The notes under the pieces are model-generated. The model saw only the letters and a list, made by a program, of their open reading frames with translations. It was not told where the DNA came from and did not search any database. Both the position numbers and the translations under genes were made by a program. This document shows, one piece after another, positions 46,826 through 59,700 of a stretch of DNA of 64,000 nt. This DNA is from Membranipora membranacea (Eukaryota; Bryozoa; Gymnolaemata; Cheilostomatida; Membraniporidae), in the NCBI GenBank assembly GCA_914767715.1, contig OU612075.1, positions 18,104,001 to 18,168,000 of the forward strand, given 5' to 3'. Numbering within the stretch: the first letter of the stretch is position 1; every line of letters begins with the position of its first letter.

Positions 46826-49800
46826 TCATAACTCTGCCTCGCCTACAGCTTCGTCAATAACACCGCTTAATTGGGATGGTCGCAACTTGTCAACAAGGCT
46901 AAGCATAAATGCTTGTGAGTTGGCCTCGTTTCCAGAGCAGATTCCCAAAGGCATAGTTAGGTGTTTGTTGTTCAACACAATGTCAGCTATCCTCTGTGGT
47001 AGTGTATCAAGTTGGCTGGCAGCTGATTCAATGTTCACTCCTACTATTATAACATCTGCCAGATCGCGCTGCTTTAGTAGATCAATCTCAAACTGGCACA
47101 AGTCTTCCTTTATGGAGTCAGGTGATAAGAAGACGACCACCTTCTGACACTTCACCATGAGTTTGACTATCGATGTCTTCAATGGAGCTCCGTACAGGAC
47201 GTCTGTTTGACGAGATTTGAGTTTTACTCCGTGCGAAGACATCGCCATTATTAGTTCTGTGTAAGTATAAAGGTAGAGAGATTTTGTCAATTATTCACAT
47301 TGGAACTAAAATGATTTAATTCTCCTCTGTAATTCATTATGAATAAACAGCTATATTGTTTAACATGAATATTCATTTTATTTCAATATATGGTGTAAGG
47401 TTTACTTCAAGTGGATGGCTTAAATTCATGAAAAGTTAAGAGGCTTGGAGGGCTGGTTTGTATACAGACCAACGTGTTTCTTACTAGGGTAGCCTTTCAC
47501 CTTATACTATATACCAATTTATTAGTTACCCATCGTAACTGATTTATTTTACCTGCGATGTTCTCAGTGAATGATTCGCTGTGACTGGCGTAAGCTAGAA
47601 CAGTAAAGTCCCCCTGCTCTGATCTCTTCTGTTTTGTTATTTTGAGAACTTGATGGATTACAACATATCTGTTGTTAAACGCGATGACGATCATAATAAC
47701 GATGGCTAGAATTACTGTACAACCGACCACAATAGCGGCTATTTCCATTTCATCAATTCCAGGTGGCGGATCAGATTCTGTTCCTTCTTGAGGGGTCGTT
47801 GCCGCACATTGTGTGATAGGGAGTTGTGTGCCACGACAATTCATCTCTGACTTATCTGCTACAGCGGAGGAGCTTATCAACCATGTTATGTAGTCGCTTG
47901 TACAGTTAGTACAGTCCACGTCGTTACCGGAGAGGAAGACTTGTAGCTGGCTCTTCAAATATTGTCCTTCAATCTCCTCACGGTTAGATTCGTTTATGAA
48001 ACTTATAAAATTGTCTCTCAAGTCGAGGAGTGTGAGGTTCGGATTGCCATCTATAGAGAGATTCCACGATTTCAGCCAATTGCGCTGAAGATAGAGGCTT
48101 GTCAGATTAGGGTGATGGCTCAGGATGTGGTTATCAGTTACCCATTCTAGTTCCATCTCACTCAGATCCAAAGTCTCTAGTCCAGGGGCCATGGAAAGCA
48201 ACGTGACATTCAAATCATTCTGTATGCGATGTGTCACGTGGCCTGTCACACCCTTAAGATACAGGTCTTTCAATGGAAAGCTCGAAAGCAGATCTGGGTA
48301 CCAACCATCTACGCTACAGTAGCTCATTGTCACGTTTGTTAAGTGTGTGAATCCGGAAATATTACGGCATGGGATGAAACCAAACTGAGATCCGCTGAAG
48401 TCAAATGTGACCATATTGTTCAGATACATTCTTATATTGCTGCAAAGCGGACTCTCCCTCTCAGTATTATCGTTCCAGAACTGATTGCCACCGAGAGATA
48501 GTGTTGTTAAATTTGCTAGAAGGTAACGACTTTGGTTGCACCTAAAGTAATCAGCTATATTATAGATATTTTGATCATTACTGTTCCATATGTGGCTAAT
48601 TGTATGGTTGATTGCATCATCCGATGCTGCATACTCTCCTGATGCACTCCTATTTTTTGATAAATCCTTTAACTTATTGATGAAGCACGACAGAGGATCA
48701 CTTTGGCAAGAATTTGACAGATTTAACAGAGGTTTAACCATATCACATAAAAGAGTATAGTCCATGATATCAGGATTTTGGTTTATGTTCCATTCAAAGT
48801 CGTTATTCAGAAATAGCTCACTGTCGTCGTTGCAATTTAGATCCTCCTCTTTTGGTTGGCCACAGGAATAATCTGAAGTTAAGCTGCGCAACCCTAAATA
48901 TCTCAAAGCAGGTGGCTGGAGATTTTCGTTATGAAATAAGGACAAAGCGCTCTCATCAAGCTTCTGACCCTCGACAGCCCGAGCAATGTGAAAAGATGTT
49001 CTATTGAAGTTGTTCAGACTTGTATCTAGATACAACAGGTTGACACAGTAGCGCCTCACCATCAAATCCTTGTACGCTCCTAGCTGGTTAGCTTGAAATG
49101 ACCACACAATCAGTGGGACGGTTTGAAGCGGCTCAAGCTCCGTATCGTTAAGATCATACCAGTTACAGTGTCCATTTGGAGTATCGGGAACCCTATTTAT
49201 GTTATCAACAAGTAGTGTGTTTAAACTGCTGTTTCTAATTCCTTCTGTTATATTACCAAATGCGTGACGGAGAGGGTTGCATGATAAATCAAGTTTTTGG
49301 AGTGTTCGGGTATAGCTTCGAAGGAAGGGAATATCCACACGCCGAATGTTACAGTTCCTAGCAGAGAGCCGTCGAAGTGGTAGATCTGACAGTGCAGTGA
49401 GCTTCGGAAATCCAAGAGTTTCCATATCACACGCCTCGCCTCCTGTGATAAAAAGTAAAAAGTGGGATTCATAAGCAAACATTCTCTGTTGGGTCAGTTC
49501 AGAGGATCATCAATGAATGAACGACTTTGACATATATGTCATTTGTCATTTTAAATTGATCTTGACATAAAAGATTAGATCAAGTTTAACCCATTTGCCT
49601 GCGTTCGGAGTTGTCCCCAGTTGCCCCAAGTGGAGGGGTGGAAACTCCGAACGCAGGCAAATGGATCAAACTTGATCTAATAAAAGATATCAAATTTATC
49701 AGGGGTAGTACAGAGCCATGAATACACTATAGCATCTCGTTGGCTCAAGACCATCCTTGATTTGGGCAGATACATCTCTCTTTCCTCTTTTTTTGGATTC

Positions 49801-51073
49801 AATCATCATAAATTTCTCAGCAATGAAGTGACTTCCTTGTTGTAATTCTACGAACAAAGAAAGCTCGAGACAATAATTTGCAAACAGTGATAGCATTGCT
49901 TCGATTACAGCTTGCACAAATTTAAGTCATTAATATTTATTAAACCCAGAAACACCTCACACCTACAAGGGACAAAATTTGCACATGGACTACATTAGAG
50001 CTAGTTCAAGGAGAACATTACCTAAGCTGAGAGTGTGAAGCTTTGTAAAGAGGGAGAAATTACTGCTGAATTCTTTCGTCCCTGTCATGAATAATTCTTC
50101 TAGTGTTTGATTCAGTATGGCTAGAGGGGCGTAAGTGAATCCGTCCTCTGGTGCTACTGCCTGCTTAATTCTGAATTGAAAAAGTATCTTGTATAATCAA
50201 TAATTAATAAGGATTAGCCTTGTTTAATATTTGTCTTCCAAACTATTTGTCTTGACAACTACCGGTCCCAGTTATGCTTACTTTGCTCAATGATTATCCT
50301 TTATCAGCTTTTTTCTTTTCAATAATACTGTTAGTATTTTGTTAGTAGTCTCTCAAAATTGACGATAACAACTTGGGACTTTAAACTAAGACAGATAGGC
50401 TATATATTGTAGGGGGGGCGAGGTTATATACAATTATATTACCAGAATTCAAACTACTTACTTCAGAACCTTCAATCTCAGCAGATCACCGAATGCCTTG
50501 TGGTGGATGGTAGCGTCTGACAAAGTTAACCCTTCATTCATAGATAAATCCAAGGTCTTCAATCTTCTCAGACCTTGGAAGCCCCTTTCCGGTAGCTGTG
50601 TGATCTTGTTGTAGGACAGATCCAGGTATTTCAGGTTTCCGAACGCGCTCAGATCTGGTACAGCTGTCAGGTGGTTGTGATTCAGTTTGATTATGCTCAC
50701 TGCACTGCTGTTCATTTTGTCGTCTAACTCAGGGAAGCTACGAAGCTCTCTCATATTGCAGTCCAATGTGAGGCTAATGCTCTCATATGAACACACACCT
50801 GATAACCTTTCTCCCTCCGTGTGGTGCAGGAGGAAATAAATCTAATCAGATGAGAAAATATTGTTAATAATCACTATTGGTGCGACAAAAATCAGACATT
50901 TTACACTGAAACCTATAACATTGACTTGGATTTTTATGTAAAGGTGATGTTACATATATAACAATGACACAGAATGAAGAATGAGTTTGATGCTAGGCTG
51001 TGATGTTTGTAGGAATTATCTGTCTAAATCTTACCTGCATCCAAACTCCGAATAACACCTTTAGTATCCACAT
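46826..51073 (-). CDS. Toll-like receptor (LRR-TM-TIR), intact copy
   Basis: Five exons give 962 residues: 51035-51073, 50462-50841, 50022-50170, 47553-49442 and 46826-47256. The signal peptide spans exons 1-2 (MWILKVLFGVWMQ then IYFLLHH). The ectodomain has leucine-rich repeats (LKYLDLSYNKITQLP, LQKLDLSCNPLRH, LETLDLSEMELEWV, LTLLDLRDNFISF), a non-LRR island at roughly residues 340-500, many N-glycosylation sites, and one C-terminal cysteine cluster (DCTNCTSDYITWLI). A TM helix is at about 754-777. The TIR domain (about 801-962) is split by the last intron: box 1 is FTVLAYASHSE, box 2 is RQTDVLYGAPLKTSI, then KVVVFLSPDSIKEDLCQFEI. A final FW motif is not visible. The expected role is innate immune or developmental sensing, signalling through TIR adaptors such as MyD88; the ligand is unknown. 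The last exon is constitutively needed for TIR function. Confidence 0.9.
49575..49680. mobile_element. Palindromic MITE in a Toll-like receptor intron (unit 1)
   Basis: The left arm, TTAGATCAAGTTTAACCCAT through TGCGTTCGGAG, is mirrored by CTCCGAACGCAGGCAAATGG through GATCTAA on the right. The 106-base element nearly folds on itself. It is also present at 59538-59643, so it predates the duplication. Confidence 0.85.
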
Positions 51074-51621
51074 TGTGCCGTACAACTAGGTTAGGTTCCC
51101 AAATAGATTAAAATTATTTTAGAGAGTCAGTAGGGTCAGTAGGTCAGTAATGTCAATAGGGTCAGATAAAACCTAGTTTTGTTTACGCATTGCTATCAGA
51201 TTTTTTGTACAGTTTATAAGACCTAGCTACACGACGAACCACTTGCAATACACTACTCCACTACAACACCAATCGTCCGGACTGATACTTTTCCCCGAAA
51301 GTCTGCAGAAGTCTCAACGCTTTCTCATTTGAGCTGCTACCTGCAAGAAAAAGTCCATTCAAATGAGAAAACAAGTACAGTATTTTCCGTTTTATATGAA
51401 TCCTCATGAGTCATGAGTGCATTGTGAGAGACCATTAAAACACGATAGATGATGTAATATTCTAGCTAGCCGATTGTACAACGGCCAAAATAATTCACAA
51501 GGAAGTAAAAGTAATAGTATCTGATATTGCTGCCTAGCAACACTAATAATTACAGAGAAAGAAGGTTCTGTATTATATGGGTATTTCAGTATAACAACAA
51601 TTACCTGACCAGAAAAGGATA

Positions 51622-51974
51622 CCGTAATACCTCACTTATAAGTGAAGCACCTCCCTATGAAAAAATTAAAATGCTCCAGTTATAAAGCACCCCACAGCTA
51701 TAAGGCGCCCCTTTGAAAAAAAAAGTGACCTTGATGGGATTCGAAACTGCAACTTCTCTGTTTAAATGTGTGTACAAGGCAGACCTCTACACACTGAGCT
51801 ATTCAGCCTCCCTTATATTATGTTGATTCACTGAGCTATTTAAACTCCCTTATAAAACAGGGATTATGGTCCAGCATAAATATAAAAATGCTTCAAATGA
51901 TAGCTGCCCTATATGCTCCTCTCTTATAGGCGCCTTCACTTATAAGGCACCGCCTTATAGGTGAGGTATTACGG
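51622..51974. mobile_element. MITE inserted after the Toll duplication, TA target duplication
   Basis: Terminal inverted repeats (CCGTAATACCTCAC then TTATAAG; one mismatch in 21) bound 353 bases flanked by TA. Unit 2 has the matching empty site near 61587-61595 with one TA. The interior repeats CTTATAAGGCRCC-like motifs and a reversed tRNA-like segment (GGATTCGAAAC with CTGAGCTATT). Confidence 0.9.
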
Positions 51975-52234
51975 TAATAGCACTGACTGAACATTAACTG
52001 TCCATGATAAAAATTCATGCATTTCCGCTTCTCTTTAGCCTAGTCATTGATATATACATACACATGTATATATACATATATGTTTCATACATTATATCAA
52101 TGTCTCTTGTACAATACTTAGCTGGTTCGAACTCAATCACCCTAAAACCATGCAGCAACTAAAGAGTGGATGTAGTTGGCCGCTGAAAAAGCCTGCAGAT
52201 AGTTGGTAAAATTTTAGATTATATAATATAATGC

Positions 52235-52262
<28 letters not shown>
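52235..52262. repeat. (TA)n microsatellite
   Basis: About fourteen TA units lie upstream of the intact Toll-like receptor; the run is absent at the matching place in unit 2. Confidence 0.85.
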
Positions 52263-52266
<4 letters not shown>

Positions 52267-52501
52267 GATGCTAGATAAGTGGAAATAATGTGACAACAGT
52301 AGCGTTATAGATATATCTTATCAAATTCATTGCCCATTAGTTATAGGGTATAACATTCATAAGACAACGTGTTAAAATCGTGTAAAATAAAATGAAGTTC
52401 ATTTGTTGGTTGCGTTACCGACTTTATCGGATTACTGAGATGAATGCGAGGTCTGGTACAGTACCTGAAATTCAATTTTCAATTCTGATATGGAGAAACA
52501 T

Positions 52502-52557
52502 AGTCTGAGCCCCCCAGACTTTTGTCTATCGCCCGACGCCCCCCCCCCCCCTCGGCG
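52502..52557. repeat. C-rich short insertion, family member 2
   Basis: The sequence starts AGTCTGAGCCCCCCAGAC, then TTTTGTC, then CGCCCGACGC and a run of C. Unit 2 lacks it, and local alignment resumes on both sides, so it was probably inserted here (or lost there) after the duplication. Confidence 0.65.
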
Positions 52558-52995
52558 TGGGAAACATTGAGATTTGACGTCACACTCAGAAAGGTATTAG
52601 GATGCATATTCAAACTTGTCTGAAGAGGTTTAAACAAGGAAGCAACTTCCTCATCAGGTTATGCAGGGAATTTAATAGCATGCAATAAAATGAGAACAAA
52701 CTATATAATAATCAAAGTATAATTAAGTTGACAGTCTGAGAAGGCAGTACAAGGAAGTATATAAAGATGTGCCACTATCATATAATCTTATAATAATCTC
52801 AAAGTGATCTTATGCTTTGAGTGGTGTTCCCTCTTTCCTTGTCCAAGTTAGAATAATAATAAGCTCCAGGTGAATGCCATAGCGTTAGCAACTCCAAATT
52901 GATCAATTCATGTCACGTTTGCTCAGTTACTATGGTCCGATATATGGTTTTCAATTCCTTCAACTTCACACTTCCATATACCTGCTTACTAAAAC

Positions 52996-53110
52996 TTGTT
53001 TGTGTTTGGGGGGATAATCGGTGAGTCGCTTGCAATTCACTGCCAGGCGATTAGTGACACAAGAGTTGTGGGTTCGAATCCCATTGGGGAAGCTTTCAAG
53101 GTTGATTGTT
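52996..53110 (+). repeat. tRNA-like (SINE-like) segment
   Basis: A perfect B-box sequence, GGTTCGAATCC, lies at 53071-53081, about 45 bases after a weak A-box-like stretch. I see no full cloverleaf. It differs from the UBAC1 SINE family. Confidence 0.45.
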
Positions 53111-53287
53111 CCAGCCCCCAGCACCCTCGGGTGTATACCTCTTCTTGCCTGTTGGTATTCATGGGAAGTGCCTATTTTGATGTTGCTGCATTATTGACAT
53201 TAGCAGCCGAAGGAAACATGATTCGAAAACTGTAACTTTGCACCTGCAGCTAGGTTAGATTTGAAGAATACTATTAGTTAATCATCA

Positions 53288-53640
53288 TGCCATCAAAATC
53301 ATCAGAGATGTGGAGTTTTTTTGATAAATTAGAAAGGGTGAGAAAAACTGGTGTGCATGATGGTACAGTGTAAAATCTGCAAGCTGAAAAAAGCCGATCA
53401 GAAATTTCCTACCGTAGCCAAGCTGGCCAAGAAATATTCATGTGTGTCTGCCACCAGCTGCTCTTCCGAGCGAGATTTCAGCCTGGCTGGCAATATTATT
53501 ACTCATAAGAGGATCAGCCTCAAGCCAGATAAAGTGAATAAGTTATGCTTCTTATGTCTGAACCTAAGACGGTTTGATGGGGTATGGCAGCACCTTAGGG
53601 CTGAGTGAACTGTTACAATAAAGATGCTTGTGTGCTGTCT
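53288..53640 (+). mobile_element. Internally deleted hAT transposon, copy 1
   Basis: The start of a BED-finger-like region (MWSFFDKLERVRKTG, then after a frameshift QCKICKLKK) is joined directly to the hAT C-terminal dimerisation domain (ATSCSSERDFSLAGNIITHKR, then VNKLCFLCLNLRR). The catalytic middle is gone. AATAAA follows the stop near 53618. Confidence 0.8.
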
Positions 53641-53749
53641 GAGGACAGGACGGTAAATTCAATTCGATTTATATTAAGCGTGGCACTGGCAATGGTATTA
53701 ATTACATGGAACAGTCGAAAATAATGTGAGGACAATCCTTAGACAACAC

Positions 53750-54040
53750 ACGAGCATCTTTATTGTAGCAGTTCACTCAGCCCTAAAGAGCTGCCATACC
53801 CCATCAAACCGTCTTGGGTTCAGACATAAGAAGCATAACTTATTCACTTTAGCTGGCTTGAGGCTGTTCCTCTTATGAGTAATAATATTGCCAGTCGGGC
53901 TGAAATCTCGCTCGGAAGGAAGGCTAGGAAATTTCTGATCGGCTTTTTCAGCTTGCTGGAACTGTTGAAATTTAATTTGAGGACAATCTCCATCCATCTG
54001 ATCTTGTTTTTAACATGGTCTTTCGCTGAAACTTGAAACA
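53750..54040 (-). mobile_element. Internally deleted hAT transposon, copy 2 (inverted)
   Basis: It is the same family on the opposite strand, tail to tail with copy 1. It encodes SERDFSPTGNIITHKRNS and VNKLCFLCLNPRRFDG. Its deletion differs: about 45 bases present in copy 1 before SERDF are missing, and its upstream part keeps different sequence. The copies therefore decayed separately. Confidence 0.8.
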
Positions 54041-54277
54041 CGTATTGTTTTTATAACTATCCCAGTGTAACAGAGAATATGGTTAATGTGTTTTGTGCAT
54101 GGTATATCAGCGTACAACATCTCAAATAAAAACCCGTAAAAAACAACCTGCATAGTAATACTGTACTAATATTGCATAAATCAGTAGTTCTTTTTTTCAA
54201 TAATTTACTAATGTCTATGTTCTGAATAGCTTTTCAGGGTTAAAGCCAGAGCGTGCCTTTTTTACATAGGCTACATC

Positions 54278-54336
54278 GGGGGGGGGGGGGGGGGGGGGGG
54301 TCGCGCGGGGGGCAAACGTCTGGGGGGCTCAGACTA
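54278..54336. repeat. C-rich short insertion, family member 3 (reversed), with 23-base G run
   Basis: Read on the minus strand it starts AGTCTGAGCCCCCCAGAC, then GTTTGCC, then C-runs, matching members at 12537 and 52502. On the plus strand it opens with 23 consecutive G. Confidence 0.65.
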
Positions 54337-56533
54337 CATCTTTGGGTTAATTGCAGCTGTGAATCAAATCTAAAATTTATGGCCCTGTGCTTATCTTCTG
54401 AGAAACATCATTAAAAACAAAAAATCAAAAATACCGAAAATGAGAAATCGAAAAATCGAAATCGGGAAACTTGATGCCAAAGTCAGAATTGAGGCAGTAC
54501 TAGCCAAATAAAAATTCGTGACAGGCAGGGACATATGGAAATCAATCAAGATGAAAGACAAAATTTTCCCAAAATAAGAGCAGATCAAAGGCAACCGGCT
54601 TACAAATATTAGCCGAGGAATGATGCATGGACCTAAAATTATCTGTCTAGTCTCCAGCCAGATGTGAGAGATTAACTTCCTTCTCCCATTTTGTGGTTTA
54701 TTTCTGAATACATGGACGTCACCTAGGCGTAGTTTGACAATATCTCAGTGCAGGCCACTGAATCAAAATTGACACAATGTTTCTCGACTCTGAGTCACCA
54801 TGCAGATTTATGCGCCAAAAAAAGTGCACCACCCATCCTCATAAATTAGTACTTCCTCCCAGCATTGCTGTTTATAATGATGTACTAAAATGGGTAATCT
54901 ATTTTACTGATGCAGCTGTCATATTATAATTCATGAAAAACACTAGAAATTCTTTTTCTTCCCCCTCTTATCTCCTTTTTACAATTGAAGGTATCCAGTT
55001 ATGGGGGTTCTTACACTTTAAGAGATGACCAGATTCCCCATGTGTTTTCTATTTGCAGGTCGTATCTGAGCACATGCACGACCCCATGACCTTAAACAGA
55101 TTTTCTGACGTCACCACCTTGGCACGACACAATGCTACAATAACAGTAGTTTATATTAAATGGTTAGAATTCGCCAAAATTGTAATTTGATTATTCAAAA
55201 TTAAAGAGTATTTGAGCAAAGTTCCAACGGACATCTGTCTAAACATGTCATGTGATCAAACGGAAGACTCTGTGATGTGAATGCTCATCATTGATACAAA
55301 GATTTGCAATCTAGCTACTGGTTAACCTGTTTAGCATATGAGAGTGAGGAGGACCGTATATGGTAGCGCTTTAAAAATAACCCACAATTCATGAATCGGT
55401 GGCCATCAGATTAAGAGTAAATTTAAAGGCTTGATCTCACACCATTTCCTTGTATTATACCATAAACTCTTTTTTTTTCAGTTTTTCCTCAATTAAGTCT
55501 CGGTATTGCACCAAAAAAATGTGAGGTGAACCATGCAGGTTTAATTGTTGTACTTTCTCGTTGAATGCTAATGTTTATTTTTTTTGTCCTAAGAGGAAAT
55601 AGAAAAACCTCATGTTTGCCAAGTTACAGCAACTAATGAATTCCATACTCCAAACTCTAGACATAAATATTGTTGAGTTGTTTCTGAAGTTATAAGGAGG
55701 TTGTCATGTACATAATTTTGTGAATGTGTGGGTAGCATAGTGGTGCAAAATTACAGGGTCAACATTGCCACCATAGCATCTGCAGTCACAGTGCTCCCTT
55801 ACTCATCAACTAGAAATGATCGATTACACCCGACTACAGGTAAGACTCCATTATTCAATGTTGTGAACAAGTCTTTTAGTTTTATTGCCACTAGATGACA
55901 ACAGGTAGAAAAAAATTCTATCAAGGATGTTATACTCAAACGAAACTCCCCAACAAAATTATAAGTTGAGCCAGTAATTTGAGTGTTCAAGTGACTATTC
56001 TAAATTACATACCTCAGCAATAATAAACATTTATGCCATAACAATTCATGTAACTCTTATAAAAAGGGAATTTTCAAAAACCCCTGTTTTCTACCTATAG
56101 TCGACAGCTTACCATGAGTTGTAAGAATTGTCCCTCCTTGGTTATAGTGCGATTGGGAAGCTGTAGCAACCTGTTGGCTGTTTTCTTGACACTGAACTAT
56201 CCCTGTATGTAAAGGAAAATTCAAATAGACTTAAAAGATAATTAAAAATGTTTCACATTTTAAACAGTTACAGCAAACTTTATCTGATGATTTTTTTGAC
56301 GTCCTTAGTTAAACGTCGATATTACGTCTCAGCCCGTCACATATTGACCAGTTGTAGAGCAAAGCCTGACTTTTGTATATGACCATAAATACTCATCTAA
56401 GACTTTCCTTATTTCCTTGTCCGACATCCCTATTACCAAACCTAACTACCCTAACATTGAGGTATATTTTAAGTTTTCGGTTTATTTGCTCACATTGGTA
56501 GGTTATATATTACTCACTTTTCACATGATATAA
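54337..56533. other. Spacer between the two Toll units
   Basis: I see no gene. Open frames are short and of low complexity. No copy of the GPCR or of the sequence flanking unit 1 is recognisable here. Confidence 0.5.
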
Positions 56534-56797
56534 CTGGCCATTAGAACATCAAAAGTGCGCTGCTCGGATATAAATTAAAGTATCATGATCAAGCCTTCAA
56601 AAATTTGATCTTTGTGAAATTCATTGTCATAGGAAAGGCATACCTTAATACCATAATACCATAATTTCGTAACTAGGATCATAAAAAATTCTGAGGCAAC
56701 GAAGATATAAAAAGGGGGGGGGGGGGAGTAACCATGAGTAATGTCATTATGGGAAAATTTAAATTCAAAATATGCGTTACAGTTAAAGTATTTAAAG

Positions 56798-59700
56798 TCA
56801 TAACTCTGCCTCGCCTACAGCTTCGTCAATAACACCGCTTAATTGGGATGGTCGCAACTTGTCAACAAGGCTAAGCATAAATGCTTTCGAGTTGGCCTCG
56901 TTTCCAGAGCAGATTCCCAAAGGCATAATTAGGTGTTTGTTGTTCAACACAATGTCAGCTATCCTCTGTGGTAGTGTATCAAGTTGGCTGGCAGCTGATT
57001 CAATGTTCACTCCTATTATAACATCTGTCAGATCGCGCTGCTTTAGTAGATCAATCTCAAACTGGCACAAGTCTTCCTTTATGGAGTCAGGCGATAAGAA
57101 GACGACCACCTTCTGACACTTCACCATGAGTTTGACTATCGATGTCTTCAATGGAGCTCCGTACAGGACGTCTGTTTGACGAGATTTGAGTTTTACTCCG
57201 TGCGAAGACATCGCCTTTATTAGTTCTGTGTAAATATAAGGATAGAGAGATTTTGTCAAATATTCACATTGGAACTAAAATGATTTAATTCTCCTCTGTA
57301 ATTCATTATGAATAAACAGCTATATTGTTTAAGATGAATATTCATTTTATTCAATATATGGTGTAAGGTTACTTCAAGTGGATGGCTTAAATTCATGAAA
57401 AGTTAAGAGGCTTCGAGGGCTGGTTTGCATACAGATCAAAGTGTTTCTTACTAGGGTAGCCTTTTACCTTATACTATATACCTATTTATTAGTTACCTAT
57501 CGTAACTGATTTATTTTACCTGCGATGTTCTCAGTGAATGATTCGCTGTGACTGGCGTAAGCTAGAACAGTAAAGTCCTCCTGCTCTGATCTCTTCTGTT
57601 TTGTTATTTTGAGTACTTGATGGATTACAACATATCTGTTGTTAAATGCGATGGCGATCATAATAATGATGGCTAGAATTACTGTACAACCGACCACAAT
57701 AGCGGCTATTTCCATGTCATTGTTGCCCGGCGGCGGATCTGTTTTTGTTCCACCTTGAGGGGTCATTGCAGCACATTGTGTGATAGGGCGTTGCGTGCCA
57801 CGACATTTCATCTCTGACTTATCTGCTACAGCGGAGGAGCTTATCAACCATGTTATGTAGTCGCTTGTACAGTTAGTACAGTCCACGTCGTTACCGGAGA
57901 GGAAGACTTGAAGCTGACTCGTCAAATATTGTCCCTCAATCTCCTCACTGATAGATTCGTTCATGAAACTTATAGAATTATCTCTCAAGTCGAGGAGTGT
58001 GAGGTGCGGATTGCGAGCTATAGAGATATTCCACGATTTCAGCCTATTGCCCTGAAGATAGAGGCTTGTCAGATTGGAGTGATGGCCCAGGAGGTCGTTA
58101 TCTGTCACCCATTCTAGTCCTATCTCACTCAGATCCAAAGTCTCTAGTCCAGCAGCCATGGAAAGCAACTGGAAATTCGGATCATTCTGTATGCGATGTG
58201 CGATGCCTTTAACGCCTTTTAGATAGAGATGTTTCAATGGGAAGCCTGAAAGCAGATCCGGGTGCCAACCAGATACTTTACAGTAGTTCATTGTCACGTT
58301 TGTTAAGTGTGTAAATCCGGAAATATTACGGCATGGGATGAAACCAAACCGAGATCCGCTGAAGTCAAATGTGACCATATTGTTTAGATACATTCTTATA
58401 TTGCTGCAAAGCCGACTCTCCCTCTGAGTATTATCTTTCCAAAACTGATTATCACCGAGAGATAGTGATGTTAAATTTGCTAGAAGGTAACGACTTTGGT
58501 TGGACCTAAAGTAATCAGCTATATTATAGATATTTTGATCATTACTGTTCCATATGTGGCTAATTGTATGGTTGATTGCATCATCCAATGCTGCATACTC
58601 TCCTGATGCACTCCTATTTTTTGATAAATCCTTTAACTTATTGATGAAGCACGACAGAGGATCACTTTGGCAAGAATTTAACAGATTTAACAGAGGTTTA
58701 ACCATATCACCTAAAAAAGTATAGTCCATGATATCAGGATTTTGGTTTATGTTCCATTCAAAGTCATTATTCAGAAATATCTCATTGTCATCGTTGCAAT
58801 TTAGAAATTTCTCATCTGGTTGGCCACAGGTATGACTTGAAGTTAAGCTGCGCATTCCCAAATATCTCACAGCAGGTGGCTTGAAATTGTCATTATGGAA
58901 TAAGGACAAAGCACTGTCATCAAGGACTTGCCCCTCGGAAACCTGAGTAAGGTAGAAAGCTGTTTTGTTGAAGTCGTTCAGACTTATATCTAAATACAAC
59001 AGGTTGCGCAAGTAGCGCCGCACCATCAAATTAAAATAAGCTCCCAGCTGGTTAGCTTGGAATGACAGCGCTATCAGCGGGACAGTTTGAAGTGGCTCCA
59101 ACTCTGGATTGTAACATTGTACCAGTTACAGTGTCCATTTGGAGTATTGGGAACCCTATTTATGTTATCAACAAGTAGTGTGTTTAAACTGCTGTTTCTA
59201 ATTCCTTCTGTTATGTTACCAAATGCGTGACGGAGAGGGTTGCATGATAAATCAAGTTTTTGGAGTGTTCGGGTATAGCTTCTAAGGAAGGGAATATCCA
59301 CACGCCGAATGTTACAGTTCCTAGCAGACAGCCGTCGGAGTGGCAGATCTGACAGTGCAGTGAGCTGCGGAAATCCAAGAGTTTCCATATCACACGCCTC
59401 GCCTCCTGTGATAAAAAGTAAAAAGTGGGATTCATAAACAAAAATTCTCTGTTGGGTCAGTTCAGAGGATCATCAATGAATGAACGACTTTGACATATAC
59501 GTCATTTGTCATTTTAAATTGATCTTGACATAAAAGATTAGATCAAGTTTGACCCATTTGCCTGCGTTCGGAGTTGTCCCCAGTTGCCCCAGTGGAGGGG
59601 TGGCAATTCCGAACGCAGGCAAATGGATCAAACTTGATCTAATAATAGATATAAAATTTATCAGGGGTAGTACAGAGCCACGAATACACTATAGCATCTC

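Larger units (their letters stand above)
46568..52764. repeat. Segmental duplication containing a Toll-like receptor, unit 1
   Basis: Exons, introns, flanks and embedded repeats align with 56534-62336. Alignment begins at CTGGCCATTAGAACAT and ends after GGCAGTACAAGGAAGTATAT. This unit is longer because of a 353-base MITE (51622-51974) and a C-rich insertion (52502-52557) missing from unit 2. Confidence 0.9.

Noticed and set aside
46887-47147. Plus-strand open frame opposite the TIR exon, repeated at 56859-57116
   Set aside because: Antisense shadow of a conserved coding exon; its conservation follows from the duplication of the Toll gene.
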